Below, one piece after another: positions 1-6,873 of a stretch of DNA of 64,000 nt. The stretch is from the NCBI GenBank assembly GCA_031258195.1, contig JAIRNF010000027.1, positions 62,001 to 126,000 on the forward strand, written 5' to 3'. Numbering within the stretch: position 1 is the stretch's first letter; every line of letters starts with the position of its first letter. The position numbers were made by a program, and so were the translations under genes. The notes beneath the pieces are model-generated. The model ran no database searches. It worked only from the letters and a program-made list of their open reading frames with translations, and was not told where the DNA came from. The stretch is from Prevotellaceae bacterium. Lineage in GTDB: Bacteria; Bacteroidota; Bacteroidia; Bacteroidales; UBA932.

Positions 1-366
1 CTCCAGCTGACCTACAAACTTTTCAACTTCTGCATCGAGGTCTTTCAGGCGGGTTTGTATAGTCGATGGATCGAGCGTTGCTACATAATCACCCGAATCT
101 ACAACAGTACCTTCTGCAATCAGGTCTAAGATTTTAATATCGCCAATACCTCGCATGTTTCTGCCCTGTAGTTCTACAGGTCCGGTAATATTAACGCTAT
201 TGGGCGCCACCAGTTCGCCGGATGTGGTAACTACGATCTCGAAATCGCCCTTGAGCACTTTCACTCTTTGCTCCTCCTCTTTATCAGATGAGGAGAAAAT
301 AAAAATTGCCGCCACAACAACAATTACGGCAGCCAACGACAGATAAATAATTTTTTTCTTTTTCAT
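1..366 (-). CDS. HlyD/MacA-type periplasmic adaptor (membrane fusion protein), N-terminal part only
   Basis: The gene runs off the left edge, so only the first 122 residues are visible. They start with a Lys-rich N-terminus (MKKKK), one membrane segment (about residues 5-24) and an acidic linker (DKEEEQ). A beta-barrel/biotinyl-lipoyl-like stretch follows, with the typical pieces VTTSGELVAP, GTVVDSGDYVATLD and then the start of a coiled-coil hairpin (LKDLDAEVEKF). Proteins of this family bridge an inner-membrane ABC or RND transporter to an outer-membrane channel. The partner transporter would lie further left and is not seen, so the substrate is unknown. The start ATG at 364-366 is the only sensible one. 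Family assignment is firm; ABC (MacA-like) versus RND adaptor cannot be decided here. Confidence 0.8.
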   Translation of the reverse strand, partial: MKKKKIIYLSLAAVIVVVAAIFIFSSSDKEEEQRVKVLKGDFEIVVTTSGELVAPNSVNITGPVELQGRNMRGIGDIKILDLIAEGTVVDSGDYVATLDPSTIQTRLKDLDAEVEKFVGQLE

Positions 367-506
367 GCGAGAATGATTATGTTGTCCTCCTGATAAAACA
401 ACTTTAGCAGCTATATAGACATACAAAGCTAAAAAAAGTTTCGATGGTTAGACATAAAAAATGGCCAAAGGTTTAGTCCAAATTTTTCTTTTTTAAAGAA
501 AAACAC

Positions 507-514
507 TACTTTTG
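507..514 (+). promoter_or_regulatory. Bacteroidota -7 box upstream of tRNA-His
   Basis: TACTTTTG matches the Bacteroidota consensus TAnnTTTG and sits 20 bases before the tRNA. No clear TTTG -33 box is seen at the usual spacing. Inferred from consensus and position only. Confidence 0.5.
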
Positions 515-533
515 CCCCACGCTTTGCGTAAAT

Positions 534-608
534 GGTGATCGTAGCTCAGTTGGTTAGAGCGCTAGATTGTGGCTCTAGAGGTCGGGGGTTCGAATCCCCT
601 CGTTCACC
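534..608 (+). tRNA. tRNA-His (anticodon GTG)
   Basis: A full cloverleaf can be drawn by eye. The acceptor arm is GTGATCG/CGTTCAC with one T-T mismatch. The D arm is GCTC...GAGC, the anticodon stem CTAGA/TCTAG with loop TTGTGGC, and the T arm GGGGG-TTCGAAT-CCCCT. The anticodon GTG (569-571) reads His. G534 is the extra G-1 diagnostic of tRNA-His and pairs with C608. CCA is not encoded. A tyrosine recombinase gene begins about 130 bases downstream, so the 3' end of this tRNA is a likely integration site. Confidence 0.95.
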
Positions 609-706
609 CGGAACATCTAAGTCGTAAGATTTTCAACAGATTATCGATGGTTTTAGATACAGTTATAAAGCCGGACAATTTAGATACATTAATAAAATTT
701 GAACTA

Positions 707-746
707 CTACGCGTTTGAATTTCGCCGCGAAAATTCAAATGCGTAG
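707..746 (+). promoter_or_regulatory. Inverted repeat covering the recombinase start codon
   Basis: The left arm starting CTACGCGTTTGAATTT and the right arm ending AAATTCAAATGCGTAG pair with one mismatch and one bulge around a short GCCGC-type loop. The right arm contains the likely ATG (739-741) of the recombinase. Folded in RNA it would hide the start codon; as DNA it could be an operator or recombinase arm site. Function is inferred. Confidence 0.5.
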
Positions 747-1974
747 AAAAAAAATTTTAATCTTGCCGAGCCTCCGAGATCGTAAGGGGAATATTTCAAA
801 AAAGTGGTATGTAGAAGTTTCTCAGCGTAACCATCGAACGGACGAGATGGCGCGTAGGTGCTTCGAACTATTTGACGGCGTAAATATTAACGATTTGCCA
901 ACTAAAGACGAGCGCTATAAACTGGCGGAACGGCTTATTAAGGAGTTTAACGCGAAGCTTCGGAACGGCTGGGTCGTCTATGAGGATAATGAGAAAGCGG
1001 TTTACGAAGATCAAACGCAGTACCATCAAGAAGCGCGGATATTCAAAAGAATGATCGCCTCTAATAAAGCTTATGGCTACTGGATCTCAAAGTATATTAA
1101 AGAGGTTCTCAAGGATAAAGGGCTTAGGTCCGGTACTCTTGTAACATATACCAGCCGCTACAGGGTTTTTCAAAACTGGCTGTTTAAGAACGAAGTAGTC
1201 CACCTTGATGTTTCGGCGATAACAAACGACGTAATAATTCGATTCTTCCGGTATTTGCGCGACGACAGGAAGCACACCGCCCATACCGCGAGCTCATACG
1301 CAAATCTACTAAAAGAGCTGTTCGATTTTATTCTTAGTAACGGTAGCGTAACAAAGAATCCGGTTTATAATCTTCCGGTCAACAAAACGGTTAAAGATCT
1401 TGGCGCGGAGCGCATCCATAAAGACGACCTGAAAAAAATAATGGAAGTTATGGACGAAAAGGATCCTCAGCTCGCTTTGGCTTGTCGATTCGAATACTAT
1501 TGCGGTTTACGTCCCGGCTTTGAAATTCGTTTAATGAAAGCGGGCGACCTCTATCTACGATCTAACGTAAGTAAGGTTAGAATTTCCGCCGAAAACGCGA
1601 AGACAAATAGACGAAAAGAAGTGGTTATTCCGGATGTTTTTCTTGAGTATCTGCTGAACGTACGGAAGTTTGATAAGTGTAATCCCGAGTTTTATGTTTT
1701 CGGCAGGAACAAGGAACCGGGACCCGAACGCTTAGGCAAAAACACTTTAAGAGATCGTTTTAATCGGATTAGGAATGAATTGAAACTTCCTGATATATAT
1801 AAGCTTTACTCGTTTAAACATACGGGCGCGGTAACGCTTGCGGAACAAGGGGAGTCATTAATCAATATTAGAGATCACCTGGACCATACCGATATTTATA
1901 CGACTGAGATATACTTGAGAAGGCACGGTTTTAATGAATCTAAAATTATTCGGCACAACTTTCCGAAGATATAA
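739..1974 (+). CDS. Tyrosine recombinase / phage-type integrase
   Basis: Site-specific recombinase that cuts and rejoins DNA through a Tyr nucleophile. It has an N-terminal arm-type DNA-binding region (about residues 1-100), a SAM-like core-binding domain with the pattern KYIKEVLKDKGLRSGTL...YTSRYRVF (about 105-200), and a C-terminal catalytic domain. The catalytic part shows the first Arg in YCGLRPGFEIRL, a KLYSFKHTGA box and the Tyr in TTEIYLRRHG, as in Bacteroidota mobile-element integrases. I chose ATG 739; an in-frame TTG at 715 would add eight residues but lies inside an inverted repeat. The gene lies just after tRNA-His, pointing away from it, as expected for an element integrated at that tRNA. 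A matching att repeat on the far side was not found, so the element's extent is unknown. Confidence 0.88.
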   Translation: MRRKKILILPSLRDRKGNISKKWYVEVSQRNHRTDEMARRCFELFDGVNINDLPTKDERYKLAERLIKEFNAKLRNGWVVYEDNEKAVYEDQTQYHQEARIFKRMIASNKAYGYWISKYIKEVLKDKGLRSGTLVTYTSRYRVFQNWLFKNEVVHLDVSAITNDVIIRFFRYLRDDRKHTAHTASSYANLLKELFDFILSNGSVTKNPVYNLPVNKTVKDLGAERIHKDDLKKIMEVMDEKDPQLALACRFEYYCGLRPGFEIRLMKAGDLYLRSNVSKVRISAENAKTNRRKEVVIPDVFLEYLLNVRKFDKCNPEFYVFGRNKEPGPERLGKNTLRDRFNRIRNELKLPDIYKLYSFKHTGAVTLAEQGESLINIRDHLDHTDIYTTEIYLRRHGFNESKIIRHNFPKI

Positions 1975-2011
1975 TTTTAAGCAAAAAAGCTTTCAGACCA
2001 TAATTTTAAAA

Positions 2012-2036
2012 ACCCACCCCTACCGAAGAGGTGGGT
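2012..2036 (+). terminator. Putative terminator after the recombinase gene
   Basis: ACCCACC and GGTGGGT form a perfect 7-bp stem around an 11-base loop, 38 bases after the recombinase stop. The T-rich tract is weak, so termination is inferred. Confidence 0.45.
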
Positions 2037-2250
2037 AAGGTAGAAAGTTTTGGTGTGAAACAAGAGCTGCTCTACCGTTAGAAGTTCTTTACCTAGCCGA
2101 TGTAGTGCAAAGACTATTTTTGCACGTACCTTTTCGCTAGCATTTCGTACACCACTTGCATAATGGCTTAACACTTGTGGAGCAATCCATCTCTGTGTAG
2201 GCTTGTATGTCGTCAAGCTATTCTTTCATAGCATTTTATAATTAATGGTT

Positions 2251-2409
2251 TTAGAAGTCAAACAAATCACGAACAGGGATACCCAGTCCGATAGAAATCC
2301 TGTATTGAACAGCTAGGCTATAGGCAAACCGACCTTGCTCTACGTTCTCTATGGCGCTTTCGCTCAATCCGTACAGTATTCGCTGATTATCGGAATTAGT
2401 AGAGCTACC
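2251..2409 (-). pseudogene. Remnant of an XRE-type helix-turn-helix regulator
   Basis: On the minus strand a frame without a start codon encodes about 50 residues ending in TAA at 2251-2253. It contains GLSESAIENVEQGRFAYSL and ends in LGIPVRDLFDF. This is the second half of an XRE/Cro-C1 helix-turn-helix domain (recognition helix, the ENxEQGR turn and the final VRDLFDF). The frame is closed by TGA just upstream and no ATG/GTG/TTG is usable, so the N-terminal half is missing. It lies downstream of an intact HTH gene on the same strand. Confidence 0.6.
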
Positions 2410-2440
2410 CGATATCCCGGTTATATTTCAAGCGGAAAAT

Positions 2441-2470
2441 AGAGAAGCCCCTTAGCCGAGGGGCTTCTCT
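2441..2470 (-). terminator. Hairpin terminator overlapping the HTH gene stop
   Basis: AGAGAAGCCCC and GGGGCTTCTCT make a perfect 11-bp stem with an 8-base loop. The TAA of the HTH gene (2452-2454) lies in the loop. On the minus strand the stem is followed by ATTTT. Strong intrinsic-terminator shape. Confidence 0.7.
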
Positions 2471-2892
2471 TCGTTCGGAACCAGCTCTATTCGGCAGCTT
2501 AGCGCATCGCAGATGTAGCCGAGAATATCGATGCTAGTTGCGTATCTCGCGCTCTCTATACGAGCGATATTCTGCTGCTTAAATCCTATTCTACTCGCTA
2601 ATTCCTCTTGGCTCAGACCTCTCAGCTTGCGCAGCTCCCTAAGCCGTGCTCCGATCGCGACGCGAATAGCGCATTTATCGCGATGATTTCGCCAGAGCCA
2701 AATCGACATTTCTCTAACGATACCGGCTAGCGTTTCGGCGGACGCGTTTGGCGCGTCGTCTAATACGGTAAGTTTTTGCGTGCTGTTAAAATAGTTCTCG
2801 AGGAACTCGCAAGCTATGCCATGCTCCGTATCGGTCAGTACCCATCCGTCGGGTGCGGACGTCGATTTCCGTAGTAAATATCTACTCTTCAT
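2452..2892 (-). CDS. XRE-family helix-turn-helix transcriptional regulator
   Basis: 146 residues. The C-terminal half (about 80-140) is a clear XRE/Cro-C1 HTH: IGARLRELRKLRGLSQEELA, then RIGFKQQNIARIES, then SIDILGYICDAL. The first 75 residues are an extra domain with no family I recognise (it contains WVLTDTEHGIACEF). Such proteins bind operator DNA and are common as antitoxin-like or mobile-element regulators, but no toxin partner is visible. Its start overlaps by 11 bases the end of the frame that continues past the TGA of the upstream lipoprotein gene, so the two were probably co-transcribed before that gene broke. The stop lies in a terminator hairpin. Confidence 0.8.
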   Translation of the reverse strand: MKSRYLLRKSTSAPDGWVLTDTEHGIACEFLENYFNSTQKLTVLDDAPNASAETLAGIVREMSIWLWRNHRDKCAIRVAIGARLRELRKLRGLSQEELASRIGFKQQNIARIESARYATSIDILGYICDALSCRIELVPNEEKPLG

Positions 2893-3481
2893 TTTCTACT
2901 ACTTTTAACACTTTATCATTACTTCCGTTTATCCTTATAATACAGCTGGAGGTAAAAGCGGTACGACCAGCAGAACAGTTGATGAAAACGTTGTCGTGAA
3001 CATCTACGCTTAAGCTTCAAACCCAATATGAACTCCATCTTGTAAGAACTTTTATAGCAGAAGAATAATCACGCGCCATTGCATACCCACTGTCAGGATC
3101 GAAACGAACAATACGGCTGTCGTTGGAATTATAGTCATTTAATGACGCAAATACCCAACCATTGCTATTTACACCGAGACTTTGAGTATTACCAGGCAGT
3201 GTAAATAGTGTAACGATTGTTGAGGTATTTGCGTCAACCTTTGAAAGCGCATTAGGAGTTTGAGGATGTCCGTAGTCAAAGTAGTAGCAGTTGCCATACT
3301 TATCTACACACACGCTATTTGGAGTATATGCAATATACCCCACTGTAATAAGGCTAGTAATGGCTACTGCTTGTCTGGATAAATCTGAATTTGTAGCTTC
3401 AGATTCTACTTGCTGTTCAATCTCTTTACTACAGCTAAAAGCTAACAACCCCGCACAAAAAAGACATAGAATTTTTCTCAT
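2882..3481 (-). pseudogene. NHL/beta-propeller-like lipoprotein interrupted by an in-frame TGA
   Basis: The N-terminus MRKILCLFCAGLLAFSCSKE is a lipoprotein signal with lipobox Cys17. Propeller-like blades follow (SVCVDKYGNCYYFDY, SLGVNSNGWVFAS, SRIVRFDPDSG). The frame hits TGA at 3017-3019 after SSYWV. It then continues in the same frame for 44 more codons to a TAG at 2882-2884, and these codons look like another blade (SVDVHDNVFINCS, then SSCIIRING). The first part alone is 154 residues. I therefore read this as one gene broken by a single nonsense change. An upstream ATG at 3526 would add 15 residues before the signal peptide and is unlikely. The function is unknown; lipoproteins of this kind sit on the cell surface or in the periplasm. 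Confidence 0.6.
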
Positions 3482-3641
3482 AACTTGATAAGTTTTAATT
3501 AGTTGATTATTATGATGAATATACATAGGGCTTATTCTGAGAAATAAAAGTTGTAAGTATATTCGACTTTCGGCTAAAGCAATATAAATCAGCCATTTTT
3601 ATAGATAGAGCCACTAGCAAGTCAGGTGCAAATATATAAAA

Positions 3642-3679
3642 TATACATTAAATACATGGTACCATGTATTTAATGTATA
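3642..3679. repeat. 38-bp perfect palindrome
   Basis: The sequence reads ATACATTAAATACATGGT outward from each side of the centre at 3660/3661, with no loop at all. It lies 160 bases upstream of the broken lipoprotein gene. It could be an operator, a recombination or resolution site, or a cruciform. No flanking transposon gene is visible. Confidence 0.75.
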
Positions 3680-3785
3680 AACTTTGTTTTAACAATTAAA
3701 AAAGTGTTGCCAGTATTCGTTTCTTCTACAAAAAATAGTAGGATTTATTACCGGTATCAGCCGAATGAAGGGAGAAATGACGGAA

Positions 3786-3816
3786 AAAGCCTTTACTTTC
3801 TATAAATAAAGGCTTT
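3786..3816 (-). terminator. Terminator after the nucleotidyltransferase-like gene
   Basis: AAAGCCTTTA and TAAAGGCTTT form a 10-bp stem around an 11-base loop, about 33 bases past the gene's stop. Poly-A/T flanks make it usable on both strands. Confidence 0.65.
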
Positions 3817-3848
3817 TAATCTTTGTTTTCTAGATTTTATGTCGCCTC

Positions 3849-4220
3849 TTAAAAATCGTTTCCTTTGGGTAAGGCGTCGGGTTTAAGAAAAGCGATCATA
3901 TCTTCGACAGGTTCGTTGAGAATAAGTACAACATTTACAAAACGGAGGGCTGCTACGAGCGTTGCCCTATCGGCTTCGGTATTCCCCAAAGAGCGTCCTG
4001 CTTCTTTTGCCAACCTGTCGGAGTGTACGGCAACAATAAGGCGGTTAGTTTCGTTAGAGGCATTTGCCAGATAATCGAGAACTTCTTTGGTTAACACATC
4101 AAAGTAACCATGAACGAAGGCAAAGGTTTTCGACTTAAACTTCCAGTAAGCCAGTTTATGCGAAATTTCGTCTTTGTCGCTCATAATCCGATGATTGATT
4201 AATTCTAGTTCATTATCCAT
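3849..4220 (-). CDS. RfaE2-like nucleotidyltransferase-fold protein lacking the HxGH signature
   Basis: The protein resembles the cytidylyltransferase/ADP-heptose synthase (RfaE C-terminal) fold: KTFAFVHGYFDVL near residue 30-45, LIVAVHSDRLAKE, the middle RATLVAALRFVNVVLI and the end FLKPDALPKGNDF. Enzymes of this family carry GxFDxLHxGH; here the second part reads VLTKEVLDYL, so both catalytic His are absent. The protein stops exactly at the usual KGxDY motif, some 25 residues short of family length. The stop follows a run of five T, and dropping one T would give RRHKI and a stop, so a small frameshift is possible. It is the last gene of a minus-strand run with panC, panD and the UPF0104 gene. 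An enzymatic role is doubtful. Confidence 0.65.
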   Translation of the reverse strand: MDNELELINHRIMSDKDEISHKLAYWKFKSKTFAFVHGYFDVLTKEVLDYLANASNETNRLIVAVHSDRLAKEAGRSLGNTEADRATLVAALRFVNVVLILNEPVEDMIAFLKPDALPKGNDF

Positions 4221-4231
4221 AGCAATAATTT

Positions 4232-5251
4232 TTAGGTGAAAACTATCGGTTTCTTTTTTCTTAGCTTATACGATACACACGCAAGCGATATAAAGCCCAA
4301 AATGAGCATAAACAGCACTTGCGACTCGTGTGATATAGTTGCAAAAACAATACCCTGTTCAAAGGCAATTCCGTAAAGTCCCAGCCCCATGGCAACAATA
4401 AGGTGGAACGAGCCGAAGCCTCCCTGCGCGGGAACAACCCAACCAAGCCCACCGAGTACGTACAAAAATAAAGCATCAATAATGGTTAGCCCTGCCGTTT
4501 CGGGTATAGCAAGCATAATGGTATAGCTCATCATCCAATAACATAGGGTAATGAGTAGCGAATACAGCAGGAACATCCAGCGATGTTTCATCCGTATTCC
4601 GCTCTTAATACCTTCGGCAAAGCCTTTGCCCAGACTCTTTACTTTTTTTACTGCGCCAATATTCTTTAGCTTGTCTCTAAAAAAATATATCAGCACAACT
4701 GCTACAATAACAGACAACAAAATAATCAGCAATAAGGTTGTATGCCCCAACATGCTGTTCAAGCCATTGTTAACAGGTTGCCATACCTTTTCGAATAAAA
4801 AATTCCCAAAAACATCAACGCGGATAAGTACTGCCGATAAAACGGCAAGTAAAAGAATTATCAGATCGAAAATTCGCTCTACCACTACTGTCCCGATCAG
4901 CTTGTCGAAGGGTAGCTTTTCGGTATTGGCTAACACTCCGCAACGTGTTATTTCGCCTACGCGAGGAAGCGCAAGATTTGTAAGATAGCCTATCATTGTT
5001 GCGTTATAGGTGTTGGCAAAGGTGGGTTTATGACCCAGAGGTTCGATAATTATTTGCCAACGTGCGGCTCTAAATATGTATGCAAGAATACTAACCGCTA
5101 TGGCTACTACTATCCAAAAAAGGTTAGCGCTTTTTATTCCGTCCCATAGCTTTTGCGGCTCTATGTTGCGGAAAGCAAAGTACATCAGCACTACCGTAGG
5201 CGCAAAGAATACAAGGTAGCGTAATATGTTTAATACTTTTTTCTTTTGCAC
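4232..5251 (-). CDS. UPF0104/YbhN-type flippase-like integral membrane protein
   Basis: 339 residues with about eight hydrophobic segments (for example near 12-28, 42-62, 130-150, 165-185, 230-250, 262-282). The pattern is that of the lysylphosphatidylglycerol synthetase/UPF0104 membrane family: YLTNLALPRVGEITRC near residue 105-120 and GGLGWVVPAQGGFGSFH near 268-284. Members move or modify lipids in the inner membrane; the substrate here is unknown. It lies 19 bases after panD and 11 before the nucleotidyltransferase-like gene, so it is probably in the same transcript. Family firm, role open. Confidence 0.85.
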   Translation of the reverse strand: MQKKKVLNILRYLVFFAPTVVLMYFAFRNIEPQKLWDGIKSANLFWIVVAIAVSILAYIFRAARWQIIIEPLGHKPTFANTYNATMIGYLTNLALPRVGEITRCGVLANTEKLPFDKLIGTVVVERIFDLIILLLAVLSAVLIRVDVFGNFLFEKVWQPVNNGLNSMLGHTTLLLIILLSVIVAVVLIYFFRDKLKNIGAVKKVKSLGKGFAEGIKSGIRMKHRWMFLLYSLLITLCYWMMSYTIMLAIPETAGLTIIDALFLYVLGGLGWVVPAQGGFGSFHLIVAMGLGLYGIAFEQGIVFATISHESQVLFMLILGFISLACVSYKLRKKKPIVFT

Positions 5252-5270
5252 GTTGCACGGCTTAACGGCA

Positions 5271-5624
5271 CTAACTTATAAGACGGTTAGTTTTGGTATC
5301 GGGAAAAACAAGTGCGGGTTCGAACGTTTTAGCTTCTTCAAAATCCATCATACCGTACGACATGATGATCACAATATCCCCCTCTCTGCATTTAAGTGCA
5401 GCCGGACCATTTATGCCAATCTTTCCGCTACCGCGCTCCCCCTTTATTACGTATGTTTCTAACCGCTCTCCGTTAGTTATATTAACAATAGTAACCTTTT
5501 CGTTGGCAATTAGGTTGGCAGCATCCATTAAGTCTTCATCAATGGTAACGCTACCTATATAATGTAGATTTGCCTCTGTAACGGTTACTCTATGTAACTT
5601 CGATTTTAAAACTTCTATCTGCAT
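5271..5624 (-). CDS. panD: Aspartate 1-decarboxylase
   Basis: Makes beta-alanine from L-aspartate for pantothenate and coenzyme A synthesis; a pyruvoyl enzyme that cleaves itself. With the start at 5624 the cleavage site in HYIGSVTID falls at Gly24-Ser25, the family's standard position, which decides the start against an ATG 30 bases upstream. The upstream ATG would also lie inside the -7 box at 5644-5651. The conserved NGPAAL segment (about residue 72-77) and the total of 117 residues match the family. It lies downstream of panC, separated by one dispersed hairpin repeat, and upstream of the UPF0104 gene. Confidence 0.95.
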   Translation of the reverse strand: MQIEVLKSKLHRVTVTEANLHYIGSVTIDEDLMDAANLIANEKVTIVNITNGERLETYVIKGERGSGKIGINGPAALKCREGDIVIIMSYGMMDFEEAKTFEPALVFPDTKTNRLIS

Positions 5625-5643
5625 AACTTTTTCTATAGAATGG

Positions 5644-5651
5644 CAAATATA
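5644..5651 (-). promoter_or_regulatory. -7 box for panD
   Basis: TATATTTG on the minus strand fits TAnnTTTG and ends 20 bases before the panD ATG. It implies panD can start its own transcript. No good -33 box seen. Confidence 0.45.
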
Positions 5652-5739
5652 CAATACTTTGCGAAATTTTAGTCCTAATTAACACAATTAATTAAACTTC
5701 TACCAGTTGTGCCATTCATAATATATCTATAGCTTCCTT

Positions 5740-5806
5740 CGTCATTTCGAGCGTAGCGAGAAATCTACTGAATGTGAGCAGATTTCTCGCTACGCTCGAA
5801 ATGACG
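5740..5806. repeat. Dispersed hairpin element, GAGCGTAGCGAG subtype
   Basis: Arms CGTCATTTCGAGCGTAGCGA and its exact inverse, continuing into GAAATCT/AGATTTC, around a short loop. It lies between panC and panD. Same family as seven other intact copies in the window. Confidence 0.9.
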
Positions 5807-5817
5807 TTATGTTTTAC

Positions 5818-6660
5818 TCAAATCAAATTTATATTATCTATCAGGCGAATTTTACCAACCTGCACGGCAACGCAAAGCTGAACAGATTGAGCGTCATTCC
5901 ACGCTTTTATGGGTTGGAGATTACCGGCATCTACAACTTCGGCGTATTCTATTTTAAGCTCACTATTAACATTTATCTGGTCTGTAACATATGCTTTTAG
6001 CTGATCGGGATTTAGCTCGGTAACCAGCTCCTTTGCTTGCATCAGTACACGATAGATAGTAGGCGCAGCCTCTCGCTGATCCGCATTAAGCAGCATGTTA
6101 CGCGAACTCATGGCAAGACCGTCTGCCTCACGAATAATGTTGCAATCTACAATTGTAACAGGACGATTGACTTGCTGTACCAACCGACGAATAATCGCCA
6201 GCTGCTGAAAATCTTTCAGTCCAAAAAACGCTTTATCGGGCTTAACAATATCGAATAGGCGACTTACGATTTGGGCAACTCCATTAAAATGACCGGGACG
6301 AAACGCTCCCTCCATCACTTTGTCGAGGGGGGTAAAATCGAAAATGCTAGTATCAGGTTCAGGGTAGATTTCTTGCTCGGTGGGCATAAATACCAAATCG
6401 CAACCTGCTTCTTTGAGCATTTTGCTATCTTCTTCGGGCACTCGCGGGTAACGTTTATAGTCTTCTTTATCGTTAAACTGTGTAGGGTTGACAAATACGC
6501 TTACAACCGTATAATCGCACTCCTTATTACACTGCTCTACCAACGATATATGCCCTCTATGCAACGCCCCCATAGTAGGAACAAAGCCAACCGTTTTACC
6601 GCTGCTTTTTATAAAATCTACTTGCCTACTTACCTCCTTAGAGTTACCTGTTATCAGCAT
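5818..6660 (-). CDS. panC: Pantothenate synthetase
   Basis: Joins pantoate and beta-alanine with ATP in the cytoplasm (coenzyme A pathway). The ATP-binding signature PTMGALHRGHISL is at about residues 28-40 (HRGH 34-37). VFVNPTQF near 57 and the second nucleotide-binding signature GLAMSSRN near residue 181-188 are present. The length of 280 residues is normal. It ends in TGA, showing that TGA is a real stop in this genome. panD lies downstream on the same strand, so both arms of the pathway meet here. Confidence 0.96.
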   Translation of the reverse strand: MLITGNSKEVSRQVDFIKSSGKTVGFVPTMGALHRGHISLVEQCNKECDYTVVSVFVNPTQFNDKEDYKRYPRVPEEDSKMLKEAGCDLVFMPTEQEIYPEPDTSIFDFTPLDKVMEGAFRPGHFNGVAQIVSRLFDIVKPDKAFFGLKDFQQLAIIRRLVQQVNRPVTIVDCNIIREADGLAMSSRNMLLNADQREAAPTIYRVLMQAKELVTELNPDQLKAYVTDQINVNSELKIEYAEVVDAGNLQPIKAWNDAQSVQLCVAVQVGKIRLIDNINLI

Positions 6661-6749
6661 ACGTATGTTCTTTTAGACATAAAAAGACGGACATTGTCCA
6701 TCTTCAAAATTCTCGGTAAATATATTTCTTAATTCCAGAATAAAAAAAC

Positions 6750-6832
6750 CGTCATCTCGAACGAAGCGAGAAATCTGTTAATTAGCTGTAAAGCGTTTTT
6801 TCAGGAGATTTCTCGCTTCGTTCGAAATGACG
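6750..6832. repeat. Dispersed hairpin element, GAACGAAGCGAG subtype
   Basis: Arms CGTCATCTCGAACGAAGCGA and TCGCTTCGTTCGAAATGACG pair almost perfectly (one C/A wobble pair at the TCTCG/CGAAA position). The pairing extends into GAAATCT/AGATTTC with an unrelated loop. It lies between panC and pfkA on the transcribed minus strand. Confidence 0.9.
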
Positions 6833-6873
6833 GTAAACATATAAAGGCAGCCGGAAAAATATTGGCTGCTTAA

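Larger units (their letters stand above)
1975..2451. other. Gap after the recombinase: terminator, a doubtful ORF and an HTH remnant
   Basis: Besides the terminator-like hairpin and the HTH fragment listed separately, this stretch holds a minus-strand open frame of 79 codons (1977-2216). That frame starts MTTYKPTQRW and has an Arg/Lys/Leu-rich middle (EKVRAKIVFALHRLGKELL). It matches no family I recognise and its 3' part overlaps the terminator hairpin. It may be a decayed mobile-element fragment; I do not call it a gene. Confidence 0.4.
3482..3848. other. Non-coding gap with palindrome, repeat remnant and terminator
   Basis: No convincing gene is seen. The stretch holds a 38-bp perfect palindrome (3642-3679), a shrunken copy of the dispersed repeat (about 3761-3783, GAAGGGAGAAATGACGG) and a terminator hairpin (3786-3816), listed separately where supported. 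Confidence 0.5.

Noticed and set aside
155..346. Plus-strand open frame opposite the HlyD-type gene
   Set aside because: It lies fully antisense to a clear membrane-fusion gene and has the Ser/Thr-rich look of a shadow frame.
1977..2216. 79-codon minus-strand frame after the recombinase
   Set aside because: No recognisable family, overlaps a terminator hairpin at its 3' end, no promoter seen. Not called as a gene.
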